Shown one piece after another: positions 35,058-42,801 of a DNA stretch of 43,212 nucleotides. Every line of letters begins with the position of its first letter. Within the stretch, counting starts at the first letter, position 1. Source of the DNA: Bacteroidaceae bacterium (lineage in GTDB: Bacteria; Bacteroidota; Bacteroidia; Bacteroidales; Bacteroidaceae); contig JAGBYI010000111.1 in the NCBI GenBank assembly GCA_017628845.1, positions 1-43,212 on the forward strand. The letters run 5' to 3'. The notes beneath the pieces were generated by a model. It searched no databases. It was given only the letters and a program-made list of their open reading frames with translations, and was not told the DNA's origin. A program made the translations under genes and the position numbers.

Positions 35058-35402
35058 TTACCAACAACCAATGTATCTTACTGGATTTTGGATTCTGTGA
35101 AAGTATTCAGTAAGGTCCATACCTAAAAATGTACTATCATGAATCTCTTCTCCTTCGAATTGGATACGATTTATATATTTGCCAGATTCGGTGTAGTACC
35201 AAACGGAGGGTTTGAAAACCCCAACAACTTTACCATGAGCAACTCCAAAAACGTATTCGGCTAACTCTGCTTTTTCTTTATTTACGTTGGCCCAGTAGTG
35301 CCTCGTACAATCATAAATAGAGTCTCTGTCTCCTTTGCCATTGATTAGGAGATCGTATGTTTTGGAGATATTGAAGGCTATAATGAGTTTGTCGTGCAAC
35401 AT
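35058..35402 (-). CDS. Small protein inserted between lemA and the TPM gene (hypothetical)
   Basis: A 114-aa protein of AT-rich composition compared with its neighbours. Two stretches are recognisable: SIYDCTRHYWANVNKEKAEL, then YVFGVAHGKVVGVFKPSVWY, a pattern seen in small nuclease- or PUA-like domains of unknown function in many bacteria. It ends 9 nt before the TPM gene and starts 20 nt after lemA, so it must be co-transcribed. It was probably acquired by insertion into the lemA-TPM operon. Confidence 0.65.
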   Translation of the reverse strand: MLHDKLIIAFNISKTYDLLINGKGDRDSIYDCTRHYWANVNKEKAELAEYVFGVAHGKVVGVFKPSVWYYTESGKYINRIQFEGEEIHDSTFLGMDLTEYFHRIQNPVRYIGCW

Positions 35403-35422
35403 AGTTTGAGGGTTTATATTCC

Positions 35423-36007
35423 TTAGAACTGCACGGTAGGAGCCTGCTCGCTGCCCTCCTGAGCCTCGAAGTAGGCTTTCTTTTCAAAGCCGAACATGCC
35501 GGCCAGGATATTCTTGGGGAAGCTGCGCAGGGTGGTGTTGTACTTGCGTGCGGCTTCGTTATAGTCGTGGCGTGCCACACTGATGCGGTTCTCTGTGCCT
35601 TCCAGTTGTGCCTGGAGTTCACGGAAGTTCTCGTTGGCCTTCAGGTCGGGGTACTTCTCCACGGTAACAAGCAGGCGTCCCAAGGCGGAACTTACACCAT
35701 CCTGTGCCTTCTGGAAGTTGGCAATCTGCTCTGCCGACATGTTTGTGGGGTCGATGTTCACGCTTGTTGCCTTGGCGCGTGCCTCTACAACAGCCTGCAG
35801 GGTCTCGCTCTCGTGTGCGGCATATCCCTTGACGGTGTTCACCAGGTTGGGGATAAGGTCGGCACGGCGCTGGTACTGGGTCTCCACGTCAGCCCACTTG
35901 GTCTGCACTCCTTCGTCCATGTTCACGAGGCCATTATAACCTGTAATGCCCCATACTACAACAATGGCTGCTACTATCAGCACAATGATTACGCTTGATT
36001 TCTTCAT
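35423..36007 (-). CDS. lemA: LemA family protein
   Basis: A 194-aa protein with one N-terminal transmembrane helix (about 5-24) and a helical domain. Family signatures are EGVQTKWADVETQYQRRADL, then LIPNLVNTVKGYAAHE, and near the end NEAARKYNTTLRSFPKNILA followed by FGF. LemA proteins are inner-membrane proteins of uncertain function, often next to TPM genes, as here. The identical 19-mer found before nrdD lies 28 nt upstream. Confidence 0.94.
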   Translation of the reverse strand: MKKSSVIIVLIVAAIVVVWGITGYNGLVNMDEGVQTKWADVETQYQRRADLIPNLVNTVKGYAAHESETLQAVVEARAKATSVNIDPTNMSAEQIANFQKAQDGVSSALGRLLVTVEKYPDLKANENFRELQAQLEGTENRISVARHDYNEAARKYNTTLRSFPKNILAGMFGFEKKAYFEAQEGSEQAPTVQF

Positions 36008-36034
36008 AGTTCTTTGTTTTAATTTGGTGGTTAT

Positions 36035-36053
36035 TATTATATATAAGGTGTAT
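36035..36053 (-). repeat. 19-bp leader motif, copy before lemA
   Basis: The minus-strand sequence ATACACCTTATATATAATA is identical to 23832-23850 before nrdD and lies at nearly the same distance from the start codon (28 nt versus 26 nt). Confidence 0.7.
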
Positions 36054-36070
36054 CGTTTGTTGGTCTGAGA

Positions 36071-36544
36071 CTAATCTTCTTCTGTCTCCTCCTCTTCCGC
36101 TTTATCAATCTCCTCTTCGTCCAGGTCGTCATCAAAGTCGAAGTCGAAGTCGCCAAAGAACTCAGGCATGTCGCTGGTAAACTCGTCCAGGCTTCTGCGG
36201 TCCTTCTTGCTCGGACGTCCAAGCCCCTTGGCACGGCCTATGAATCCGGAAATCTTTGCCATCTCCAGGAGTTCGTACTGTTCGGGCGTGGTTACATTTT
36301 CCATCACCTCTGGTACGAGTTTGGCTCCCACGCGTTTCTCAATAGCCTGCAGAACTCGGAAACTGTATGTGATAGGAGGTTTGCGTACATCTATAATATC
36401 ACCCACGCGTATAATGCGCGAGGGCTTGAGCTGTGCTCCCTTCATACTTACCTGTCCCTTTTTGCATGCAGCAGCTGCTATGGTGCGGGTTTTGAATATG
36501 CGCGCGGCCCAAAGCCATTTGTCTAATCTTGCCTCGTCTTTCAT
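36071..36544 (-). CDS. S4 domain RNA-binding protein (Hsp15-like)
   Basis: An N-terminal S4 domain (about 5-55; RLDKWLWAARIFKTRTIAAA, KGQVSMKG) resembles Hsp15, which rescues 50S subunits carrying nascent chains with tRNA. The C-terminal third (about 120-157) is very acidic (DFDFDFDDDLDEEEID). At 157 aa it is longer than E. coli Hsp15 because of this tail. It overlaps the pth stop by one base (TAATG), so it is translationally coupled to pth. Confidence 0.9.
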   Translation of the reverse strand: MKDEARLDKWLWAARIFKTRTIAAAACKKGQVSMKGAQLKPSRIIRVGDIIDVRKPPITYSFRVLQAIEKRVGAKLVPEVMENVTTPEQYELLEMAKISGFIGRAKGLGRPSKKDRRSLDEFTSDMPEFFGDFDFDFDDDLDEEEIDKAEEEETEED

Positions 36545-37107
36545 TACTTGTTGTTATAATGACACATTGCAAACTGCATTCCACTCAGGGCAAACGCCTT
36601 GATGGCGTCGCATGCCACTGGCACTTTCTCGTTAATTACCTTGTTGTCCTCGGGTGAGAACTTGCCCAGAACGAAGTCCACCTGTCCGCCACGGGGGAAG
36701 TCGTTGCCAATGCCGAACTTCAGACGGTTGTAGTTCTGGGTGCTCAGCATCTGTGCTATATGCTTCAGACCGTTGTGTCCGGCATCGGAACCATTCTGTT
36801 TCATGCGTATGGCACCTACGGGCAGCGACAGGTCGTCCACGATAATCAGCACATTCTCAACGGGAATCTTTTCCTGTTGCATCCAATAGCGCACGGCATT
36901 GCCGGAGAGGTTCATGTAGGTGCTGGGTTTCAGCAGGAGCAGTTCAGCATTCTTCACTCGTGTCTTGCACACGAAGCCATAACGCTTGTCCTGGAATGTG
37001 GCACCCTGAGCCTCTGCCAGTGCATCCACCACACGGAACCCCACGTTGTGACGTGTGCCATCGTATTCGTTGCCTATGTTGCCAAGTCCTACTATCAGGT
37101 ATTTCAT
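36544..37107 (-). CDS. pth: Peptidyl-tRNA hydrolase
   Basis: Pth frees tRNA from prematurely released peptidyl-tRNAs. Key residues are the catalytic His in GTRHNVGF, Asn in YMNLSGNAV and Asp in [11 protein letters not shown] choose the ATG at 37107 ([20 protein letters not shown]) as the family N-terminus, giving 187 aa. The frame is open upstream with ATGs at 37194 and 37203 that would add a 29-32-residue hydrophobic/charged extension; this longer form cannot be excluded. The rplY terminator lies at 37203-37243, so pth may depend on readthrough or an unseen promoter. Confidence 0.93.
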   Translation of the reverse strand: MKYLIVGLGNIGNEYDGTRHNVGFRVVDALAEAQGATFQDKRYGFVCKTRVKNAELLLLKPSTYMNLSGNAVRYWMQQEKIPVENVLIIVDDLSLPVGAIRMKQNGSDAGHNGLKHIAQMLSTQNYNRLKFGIGNDFPRGGQVDFVLGKFSPEDNKVINEKVPVACDAIKAFALSGMQFAMCHYNNK

Positions 37108-37193
37108 AGTTGCAGGTTCTTCATGTCCTGTTTTCTCCTCTGTGTTTGGCGAGGTGGGGAACAGGATGGAGAATATCTTTTGTAGTATGTTCA

Positions 37194-37243
37194 TAAAAAG
37201 CAAAATACGGATAGCGGTTGTTTTATGACCGTTACCCGTATTT
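37194..37243 (-). terminator. Terminator of rplY
   Basis: AAATACGGATAGCGG (37203-37217) and CCGTTACCCGTATTT (37229-37243) form a long stem with two weak pairs. On the minus strand it is followed by TTTGCTTTTTATG, so it would end rplY transcription. Confidence 0.65.
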
Positions 37244-37265
37244 GAATGTTTAGTGTCTCAGTTCT

Positions 37266-37874
37266 TTACTTCTTACCCTTACCGGCAGCAGCAGCCATTG
37301 CGCTCATAGCGCTACGTGTCATCTTAACCTGACAAACAACTACGCTGGGGTTGGTAACGAGTTCCAGACCTTCGAAGCTCAGCTCAGCAACCTTGATGGT
37401 CTTGCCGAGGCCCAGGTGGGTAACGTCGATGTTCAACTTCTCGGGAATCTGTGTGTAGGGAGCGCGAACCTTCAGGTTACGTACGCTTGCAGCCAGCTTA
37501 CCACCAGCCTTAACACCCTCTGCCAGACCGTTCAGCTTGATGGGCACTTCCATTACGATGGGCTTCTCCTCGGTGATCTCGTAGAAGTCGATGTGCAGAA
37601 GCTGGTCAGTTACGGGGTGGAACTGAAGCTCCTTCATGATAGCCTTGTACTCCTGACCGTCGATGTTCAGGTTTACGCTGTAGATGTCGGGAGAGTAAAC
37701 CAGGTTGCGAACCTCAGATGCGGTTACAGAGAAACCGAGAGCTACGGGCAGACCGTTCTCGCCACGCTTCTCACCATACAGGTTGCAGGGGATAGAACCG
37801 CTCTTGCGGATTTCACGAGTGGCCTTCTTGCCAGTAGCGGTGCGGGCTGTGCCCTTTACGTCGATACTTTTCAT
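37266..37874 (-). CDS. rplY: 50S ribosomal protein L25 (long, Ctc type)
   Basis: L25 binds 5S rRNA. The N-terminal L25 domain (about 1-95; KGTARTATGKKATREIRKSG) is followed by the TL5/Ctc C-terminal domain (about 100-190). At 202 aa it is the long form usual in Bacteroidetes. Its tail is Ala/Lys-rich. Codon use is strongly biased, as in tpiA. A TACCTTTG box at 37965-37958 lies about 85 nt upstream. Confidence 0.96.
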   Translation of the reverse strand: MKSIDVKGTARTATGKKATREIRKSGSIPCNLYGEKRGENGLPVALGFSVTASEVRNLVYSPDIYSVNLNIDGQEYKAIMKELQFHPVTDQLLHIDFYEITEEKPIVMEVPIKLNGLAEGVKAGGKLAASVRNLKVRAPYTQIPEKLNIDVTHLGLGKTIKVAELSFEGLELVTNPSVVVCQVKMTRSAMSAMAAAAGKGKK

Positions 37875-37957
37875 TTTGTTTGTTTTTGTTAGTTTGTGTT
37901 ACTCTAAATTAAGTGTTTTGCCTAATTCGCCATCACACGGGCTCTAATAAGCGGGTG

Positions 37958-37965
37958 CAAAGGTA
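37958..37965 (-). promoter_or_regulatory. Promoter -7 box of rplY
   Basis: TACCTTTG on the minus strand at 37965-37958 matches the Bacteroidetes -7 element. The -33 element is not clear. Confidence 0.55.
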
Positions 37966-38071
37966 CGTAAAAAAACTGAAAGGAGTATGTCTGTTGCCTC
38001 TGTTTTTTGTCCGAAAATTGTTTTTTGTGATTTTTGTGGTCATTTGGCGCATTCATACTTTAAATAATGTG

Positions 38072-38079
38072 TACCTTTG
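38072..38079 (+). promoter_or_regulatory. Promoter -7 box of nusB
   Basis: TACCTTTG at 38072-38079 lies 22 nt before the nusB start. The usual -33 TTTG is not at the ideal distance (TTTG at 38043-38046 is 25 nt away). Confidence 0.5.
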
Positions 38080-38100
38080 TGCGCTTTATAAATCGTTCTT

Positions 38101-39027
38101 ATGATAAATCGTAAACTAATCCGCATCAAAACCGTGCAGGTTGCATACTCCTGCTGTCTCAACGAGGTACACCGTCCTGAGGATGGTGAGAATATATTGC
38201 TTAGCAGTTTGGGTACTGCCTACGATTTGTATAATACAATGCTGACCTTGATGGTGGAGATTTCCCGTTTAGGTTTGCGTGCCCACGAGGCGCAATCTAG
38301 CAGAGCCAGGCGTTTGGGATTGCCAGAACCCAGCCGCAAGTTTGTGGACAACCGTTTCATGTTGCAGTTGGAGAGTAACCGTCAATTACAGGACAATCGC
38401 AGGAACCAGCGTTTGGATTGGACCAACGAGGAGGAGTTTGTCCGTACGCTTTACAACAAGGTCGTGGATAGCGACTTCTATCGTGAATATATGGAAAGCG
38501 GTAAGGACTCCTATGAGGAAGACCGCGAAATGTGGCGAAAGGTCTATCGCTATATCATTGTAGACAATGACGATATTGATGACTTGTTGGAAGATGTCAA
38601 TATATTCTGGAACGACGATCGTCACATCATTGACACCTTTGTCTTGAAGACTATCAATCGTTTTTCTGCTGATAGCAATGATGACTATCCGCTTCTTCCC
38701 GAATTCCGCGATAGCGAGGACCTTGAGTTCGCACGCAAATTGATACTGCAGGCCATGAATGGTGCCGAATATTACCATAGCCTTATTTCGCAGAATACTC
38801 GTAATTGGGATGTTGAGCGTGTGCCCCTGATGGACCGTATTATCATGCAGGTGGCCTTGGCCGAGATAACATCGTGCCCGACAATTCCTTTGTCGGTTTC
38901 TATTAACGAATATATAGAGATTGCCAAGAGTTACAGTACACCCAACAGCGCACGCTATATCAATGCCACGTTGGATAATATCAGCAAGAAACTCATTGCT
39001 GACCGTAAACTTATCAAGAATGTCTGA
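38101..39027 (+). CDS. nusB: Transcription antitermination factor NusB (long Bacteroidetes form)
   Basis: NusB binds boxA RNA with NusE (S10) and supports rRNA antitermination. The 308-aa protein is about twice the length of E. coli NusB. The start (MINRKLIRIKTVQVAYSCCL) matches the family's first helix. The conserved core continues at the C-terminus (about 215-308; WDVERVPLMDRIIMQVALAE, INEYIEIAKSY, INATLDNISKKL). The middle (about 60-210) is a lineage-specific insertion. It is followed by yajC after 68 nt. Confidence 0.92.
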   Translation: MINRKLIRIKTVQVAYSCCLNEVHRPEDGENILLSSLGTAYDLYNTMLTLMVEISRLGLRAHEAQSSRARRLGLPEPSRKFVDNRFMLQLESNRQLQDNRRNQRLDWTNEEEFVRTLYNKVVDSDFYREYMESGKDSYEEDREMWRKVYRYIIVDNDDIDDLLEDVNIFWNDDRHIIDTFVLKTINRFSADSNDDYPLLPEFRDSEDLEFARKLILQAMNGAEYYHSLISQNTRNWDVERVPLMDRIIMQVALAEITSCPTIPLSVSINEYIEIAKSYSTPNSARYINATLDNISKKLIADRKLIKNV

Positions 39028-39095
39028 GTAGTCGGACTTCGTAAAGACAAAGTAGCATCAATCAAGAATTTATAGTATAAATAACAGACAAGACA

Positions 39096-39401
39096 ATGAT
39101 TCAGACATTAGCAGCCCAGGGTGGATTTGACCCTGTAGTTATAATCATGTGGGTGGCCATCGGCCTTATCTTTTGGTTCTTCATCATGCGTCCCCAGAAA
39201 AAGAGACAACAGGAAATACAGAAGTTTCGTAATTCCATTGCCGTAGGTTCCAAGGTGGTGACTGCAGGTGGTATCCATGGCGAGGTGCGTGCCATTGATG
39301 AGGTTGAGAACACACTCTCCATAGAGGTTGCCAAGGGAGTATGCATCAGTGTGGACCGCAATAGTGTCTATGCAACTGCCCAATCGGATCAGAACAGGTA
39401 G
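39096..39401 (+). CDS. yajC: Preprotein translocase subunit YajC
   Basis: A 101-aa inner-membrane protein of the SecDF-YajC complex. It has one transmembrane helix (about 16-34; VVIIMWVAIGLIFWFFIMRP), then the basic stretch QKKRQQEI and the YajC core (KVVTAGGIHGEV). Its 3' end overlaps the YbbR-like gene by 32 nt. Confidence 0.95.
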   Translation: MIQTLAAQGGFDPVVIIMWVAIGLIFWFFIMRPQKKRQQEIQKFRNSIAVGSKVVTAGGIHGEVRAIDEVENTLSIEVAKGVCISVDRNSVYATAQSDQNR

Positions 39402-40425
39402 GAAAAGGCCTCCGTTTGGTTTGGCGTCGCTGCTCCGTGAAAAGGGTAGGGACATGCTTGTTTTTGCTTTTTTCCTGGCCGTCAGTTTTGGATTCTGGCT
39501 CCTTCAAAAGTTAGATGATACGTTTGATGCCGATATACGTGTGCCACTGGAACTTGTGGGTGTACCCAAGGGAACTGTTATAACTACCCCCTTGCCGTCA
39601 GAAGTGACCGTGACCATACAGGACAGAGGAACCAATCTCTTCAACTATAGGCGTAGAAGCAAGGGCATACAGCCTATCAAACTGGATTTCTCGGTTTATG
39701 ATGCCGGTGCTGCTGCAGGCAAGGCTTCCGTTTCTGCTACGGATGTACAACGAGCATTCATGCAACAGATGGGACCTACTACACAGGTGTTGCGCCTTAG
39801 TCCCAGCAAATTTGAATTTCATTACAACCGTGGACTTTTCCGTCGTGTACCCGTAAAATTCATCGGTACGGTGTCTGCCAGCAGACAGAACTATCTGCAG
39901 GAGATAACCATATCTCCAGACAGTGTCACCGTCTATGCTCCGTCCGCCATTCTTGATACACTGCAATATGCTTACACCATCAGCCAGGATTTCACAGATC
40001 TTCGTAAGACCACTGATTTCAATCTCAGTTTCCAGAACGTTACTGGAGTGAAGATAGTTCCTGAACAGGTAAGGATGACGGCTCACGTGGATTACTATAC
40101 CGAGCAGACGGTACAGGTTCCGGTAATAGGTCTTAACTTTCCGGCAGATATGACGCTTAGAACCTTCCCGCCTACCGTTACAATAAAGTACAGGGTAGGA
40201 GCAGCGACCTCGCGCTATATAGGTGCAGAAAACTTTGTCCTTGCACCCACTTATGAGGAACTTCTTGCTCATGTGGGGCAGAAATACTCCTTGAAACTGA
40301 AGTCTATACCCGTTGGGGTCAGTAACGTGCGCATATATCCCCAGCAGGTGGAGTTCCTGCTGGAGCGCATAGCAATCGAGGAAGAAGCGTCTGGAAACTC
40401 TGAAGACAACGGTACCGATGATTAA
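39370..40425 (+). CDS. YbbR-like domain protein
   Basis: I start at the ATG at 39370 (an upstream frame extends to 39328), giving 351 aa. A transmembrane helix lies at about 29-47 (DMLVFAFFLAVSFGFWLLQK). The extracytoplasmic part has YbbR-like beta repeats (DADIRVPLELVGVPKG, LPSEVTVTIQDRG, SPDSVTVYAPSAILDTLQYA). In Firmicutes YbbR/CdaR regulates diadenylate cyclase; no such gene is visible here. It overlaps coaE by 8 nt. Confidence 0.85.
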   Translation: MQLPNRIRTGRKRPPFGLASLLREKGRDMLVFAFFLAVSFGFWLLQKLDDTFDADIRVPLELVGVPKGTVITTPLPSEVTVTIQDRGTNLFNYRRRSKGIQPIKLDFSVYDAGAAAGKASVSATDVQRAFMQQMGPTTQVLRLSPSKFEFHYNRGLFRRVPVKFIGTVSASRQNYLQEITISPDSVTVYAPSAILDTLQYAYTISQDFTDLRKTTDFNLSFQNVTGVKIVPEQVRMTAHVDYYTEQTVQVPVIGLNFPADMTLRTFPPTVTIKYRVGAATSRYIGAENFVLAPTYEELLAHVGQKYSLKLKSIPVGVSNVRIYPQQVEFLLERIAIEEEASGNSEDNGTDD

Positions 40426-40936
40426 AGTTGCGATAACAGGAGGAATAGGCAGCGGTAAAAGTCATGTTGCAAGAAAAATGACGGAACTTCTAGGCATTCC
40501 GGTTTACGACTCTGATGCCAATGCCAAGCGTCTGAACGAGGAATCTGCAGAAATACGCCAGGGACTGACGGAATTGGTTGGTACGGACGTATATGATGAG
40601 CATGGCAGACTTGACAAGCGTAAGCTTGCCGCCTTCATCTTTTCTGCGCCAGAGAATGCTAAACGTGTCAACGCCCTTGTCCATCCCATTGTGCTGACAG
40701 ATTTCCTGCATTGGGCGGAAAAGCAGGATGCTGCTGTGGTGGCTATAGAGACTGCACTGTTGGCGGAAAGCGGGATAGACCGTATCGTGGACAAGGTGAT
40801 ACGGGTGGACGCTCCGCTTGAAATACGTATTGAGAGGGCAATGCTTCGCGATGGCTCCACACGCAGTCAGGTGCTTGCACGTATGGCATGCCAGAGCGAG
40901 TATCCCACACCAGATATAATAATAAATAATGTATAA
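40418..40936 (+). CDS. coaE: Dephospho-CoA kinase
   Basis: CoaE performs the last step of CoA synthesis. The P-loop GGIGSGKS lies at 8-15, followed by YDSDANAKRLN (about 29-39), LVHPIV and VDAPLEIRIERAMLRDG. At 172 aa it is about 25 residues shorter than most family members, ending at DIIINNV, just where the final helix usually begins. The stop is followed within 11 nt by the next gene. It may still be functional, since the active site is complete. Confidence 0.93.
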   Translation: MIKVAITGGIGSGKSHVARKMTELLGIPVYDSDANAKRLNEESAEIRQGLTELVGTDVYDEHGRLDKRKLAAFIFSAPENAKRVNALVHPIVLTDFLHWAEKQDAAVVAIETALLAESGIDRIVDKVIRVDAPLEIRIERAMLRDGSTRSQVLARMACQSEYPTPDIIINNV

Positions 40937-40947
40937 TACACGAAACA

Positions 40948-41361
40948 ATGCTTGAAACAATTCTCGCCATCTCTGGCAAGCCCGGACTTTATCGATTGGT
41001 AAACCGTGGAAACCGCAGTCTTATCGTAGAGACCTTGGACGCGCAGAAGAAGCGCATGCCCGCTTTTGGTACCGATAAGATTATTTCTCTGGCAGACATT
41101 GCCATGTACACCGACGAGGAGGAAGTACCCCTGCGTCAGGTCCTGAAGAACATCTACGATATGGAAAGTGGCAAGGCTACTGCTTTGGACTATCGCAAGG
41201 CAAGCAACCAGGAACTGGCAGATTTCATGGCCAAGGCTCTGCCCAACTACGACCGTGATCATGTATATCCCAGTGACATGAAGAAACTTGTTCAGTGGTA
41301 CAATATTCTCATAGAGAATGGCATCACCGACTTCGAGGAGAAACAGCAAGAGGCTGAGTAA
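40948..41361 (+). CDS. DUF5606 domain-containing protein
   Basis: A 137-aa cytosolic protein typical of Bacteroidetes. The N-terminus (ILAISGKPGLYRLVNRGNRS) resembles an SH3-like fold and the rest is helical (LADFMAKALPNYDRDHVYPS). Its function is not known to me. It closes the nusB-yajC-YbbR-coaE run, 11 nt after coaE, and a strong terminator follows. Confidence 0.88.
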   Translation: MLETILAISGKPGLYRLVNRGNRSLIVETLDAQKKRMPAFGTDKIISLADIAMYTDEEEVPLRQVLKNIYDMESGKATALDYRKASNQELADFMAKALPNYDRDHVYPSDMKKLVQWYNILIENGITDFEEKQQEAE

Positions 41362-41393
41362 TATGGAATAATATAAGTATTATCTCATACATA

Positions 41394-41440
41394 CGACAGG
41401 TCCGATGGTAATAATTATGCCATTGGACCTGTCGATTTTC
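41394..41440 (+). terminator. Intrinsic terminator after the DUF5606 gene
   Basis: CGACAGGTCCGATGG (41394-41408) and CCATTGGACCTGTCG (41420-41434) form a 15-bp stem with one G-U pair, followed by ATTTTC. It would end the nusB operon. Confidence 0.8.
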
Positions 41441-41512
41441 TTGCTCGTGTGTGTTTCAAAAGGTTCTTCTCCTTGAAGACACACTTTTGTTCTATAACAA
41501 CTTTTGGGTGTG

Positions 41513-42109
41513 TTATCCCTTCATGCTTTCTATTTGCTCCAGCACTTCATCCAGTCTTTTGGCATTCTTCTTGGATTGCCATAGACCAAAGAGGATGGAA
41601 ATGCCCAGGGTGAATGTGGTGATGGCGATGATGTGCAGATTCCATGTGAAGTCGCTGGCAAGTAGGATGGTCCATGCCACGAGGGCTGTGCCGGGGATGA
41701 GCAGTATCCAGTTCGACATGCTACGGTATTTCTTGTGTCTGATTACGTTCTCTGTGGCTTGGGTCATACTCAGGTTTGGAAGGTTGCTGATGTTTAGAGC
41801 ATTGTAGCTTCTTCTGTCCAGATACAATTCCAGTAGGGCTACGGCCATGATCATTAGGCAGAATCCCCAATATGCTATGCCTTGGTCATAGTATTTTAGG
41901 AAGAAAATTAAACTTACCACAGGTGCAGAAAAGGTACATACTCGCAGACGGTACTGGTACCAGCGTTCTATGTGGGAAAGGTTCTCCTTCATGGATTTCT
42001 CCAGCATCATTTCGTTGAGGATTCTCTGCTTTTCCAGTTTGGCATCCATAAGTTTAAACTGCTCTTTCAGTTCCTGCAGTTCGTTGAGGTCAAGGATTTG
42101 TTCTGACAT
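41513..42109 (-). CDS. Membrane protein next to the ECF sigma factor (possible regulator)
   Basis: A 198-aa protein with an N-terminal helical stretch (about 7-45), then four hydrophobic segments (about 58-73, 78-95, 132-150, 155-175) and a cytosolic coiled C-terminus. It starts 13 nt after the sigma factor gene, the place where anti-sigma factors usually lie. It has no classical anti-sigma domain that I can see, so its role as sigma partner is an inference from position. Confidence 0.7.
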   Translation of the reverse strand: MSEQILDLNELQELKEQFKLMDAKLEKQRILNEMMLEKSMKENLSHIERWYQYRLRVCTFSAPVVSLIFFLKYYDQGIAYWGFCLMIMAVALLELYLDRRSYNALNISNLPNLSMTQATENVIRHKKYRSMSNWILLIPGTALVAWTILLASDFTWNLHIIAITTFTLGISILFGLWQSKKNAKRLDEVLEQIESMKG

Positions 42110-42122
42110 GATAGTTCCGTGT

Positions 42123-42641
42123 TTACTTGTTAGACATTGATTTCAACTGTTCCTTTATGCGGAACAAACGGGTGGTGACTGCGGCAGTGGATATGCCTAC
42201 CACATTGGCTATGTCCTGGTACGTCATGTTCTCCAGCCAAAGGAGGATGATGGCTTTGTCAAAGACATCGAGTCTGTTGATGCGGTCGTACAGCATCTGT
42301 ATCTGTCGGCTGTGCTGGTCGTCATCGTTATAAAGGTCGATGTCCATGGAAAGCGGTACGGTCTGTACTCTGCTGTCCTTCTTGCGTTTCTGGTTGCTGC
42401 ATGTGTTCAGGCTCACTCGCCATATCCATGTCCTGATGTCGCTCTCTCCACGGAATTTCGGGAAACCTTTCCATAGGTTTATAAGGATTTCCTGAAAAAG
42501 GTCGTTCACCTCTTCCGTGTCTTTGGAGAAGAAATAGCATACTGTGTAGATAGTCTTCCGGTATTCCTTCACCATTTTTGTGAATTGCAATTCAATGTTT
42601 TCCATCCGTTCTTTTTTGTTGTTCTCTACTCTTTTAGACAC
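42123..42641 (-). CDS. ECF-type RNA polymerase sigma factor
   Basis: A 172-aa sigma-70 family factor. Region 2 (about 30-85) contains DLFQEILINLWKGFPKFRGE and DIRTWIWRVSLNTC. Region 4 (about 115-170) contains LWLENMTYQDIANVVGISTA and the recognition helix VTTRLFRIKEQL. The ATG at 42605 (MENIELQFTKMV) is a likely alternative start, removing a short Lys-rich tail. It lies first in a two-gene operon with the membrane protein. Target promoters are unknown. Confidence 0.9.
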   Translation of the reverse strand: MSKRVENNKKERMENIELQFTKMVKEYRKTIYTVCYFFSKDTEEVNDLFQEILINLWKGFPKFRGESDIRTWIWRVSLNTCSNQKRKKDSRVQTVPLSMDIDLYNDDDQHSRQIQMLYDRINRLDVFDKAIILLWLENMTYQDIANVVGISTAAVTTRLFRIKEQLKSMSNK

Positions 42642-42693
42642 GGGGATACAGAAATCCTTTCGTAGTTTTGTGAGTTTTTCTTAAAATAATGAT

Positions 42694-42721
42694 AGTGCAT
42701 GCTCATGAAACCGAGCATGCA
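42694..42721 (-). terminator. Hairpin after the IMPACT-family gene
   Basis: GTGCATGCTC and GAGCATGCAC form a perfect 10-bp stem with an 8-nt loop. On the minus strand it is followed by TATCATTATTTT, a moderate T-tract, so it could end IMPACT-gene transcription. Confidence 0.55.
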
Positions 42722-42740
42722 CCATTATGGGGATTTAATT

Positions 42741-42801
42741 TTGTTGCTATATCAACAAAAGTTTATTGTCGTATCAACAGAGTATTGTTGTCGTATCAAC
42801 A
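42741..42801. repeat. Three 17-bp repeats with 22-bp period
   Basis: TTGTTGCTATATCAACA (42741-42757), TTATTGTCGTATCAACA (42763-42779) and TTGTTGTCGTATCAACA (42785-42801) repeat every 22 bp. Each has TTGTTG...CAACA dyad symmetry. They lie 100-160 nt upstream of the sigma factor start and reach the last codons of the IMPACT gene. Confidence 0.7.

Noticed and set aside
42664-42671. Plus-strand TAGTTTTG promoter box upstream of the sigma gene
   Set aside because: It points away from the sigma gene and toward the 3' end of the IMPACT gene; no plus-strand gene follows, so it is probably a chance match.
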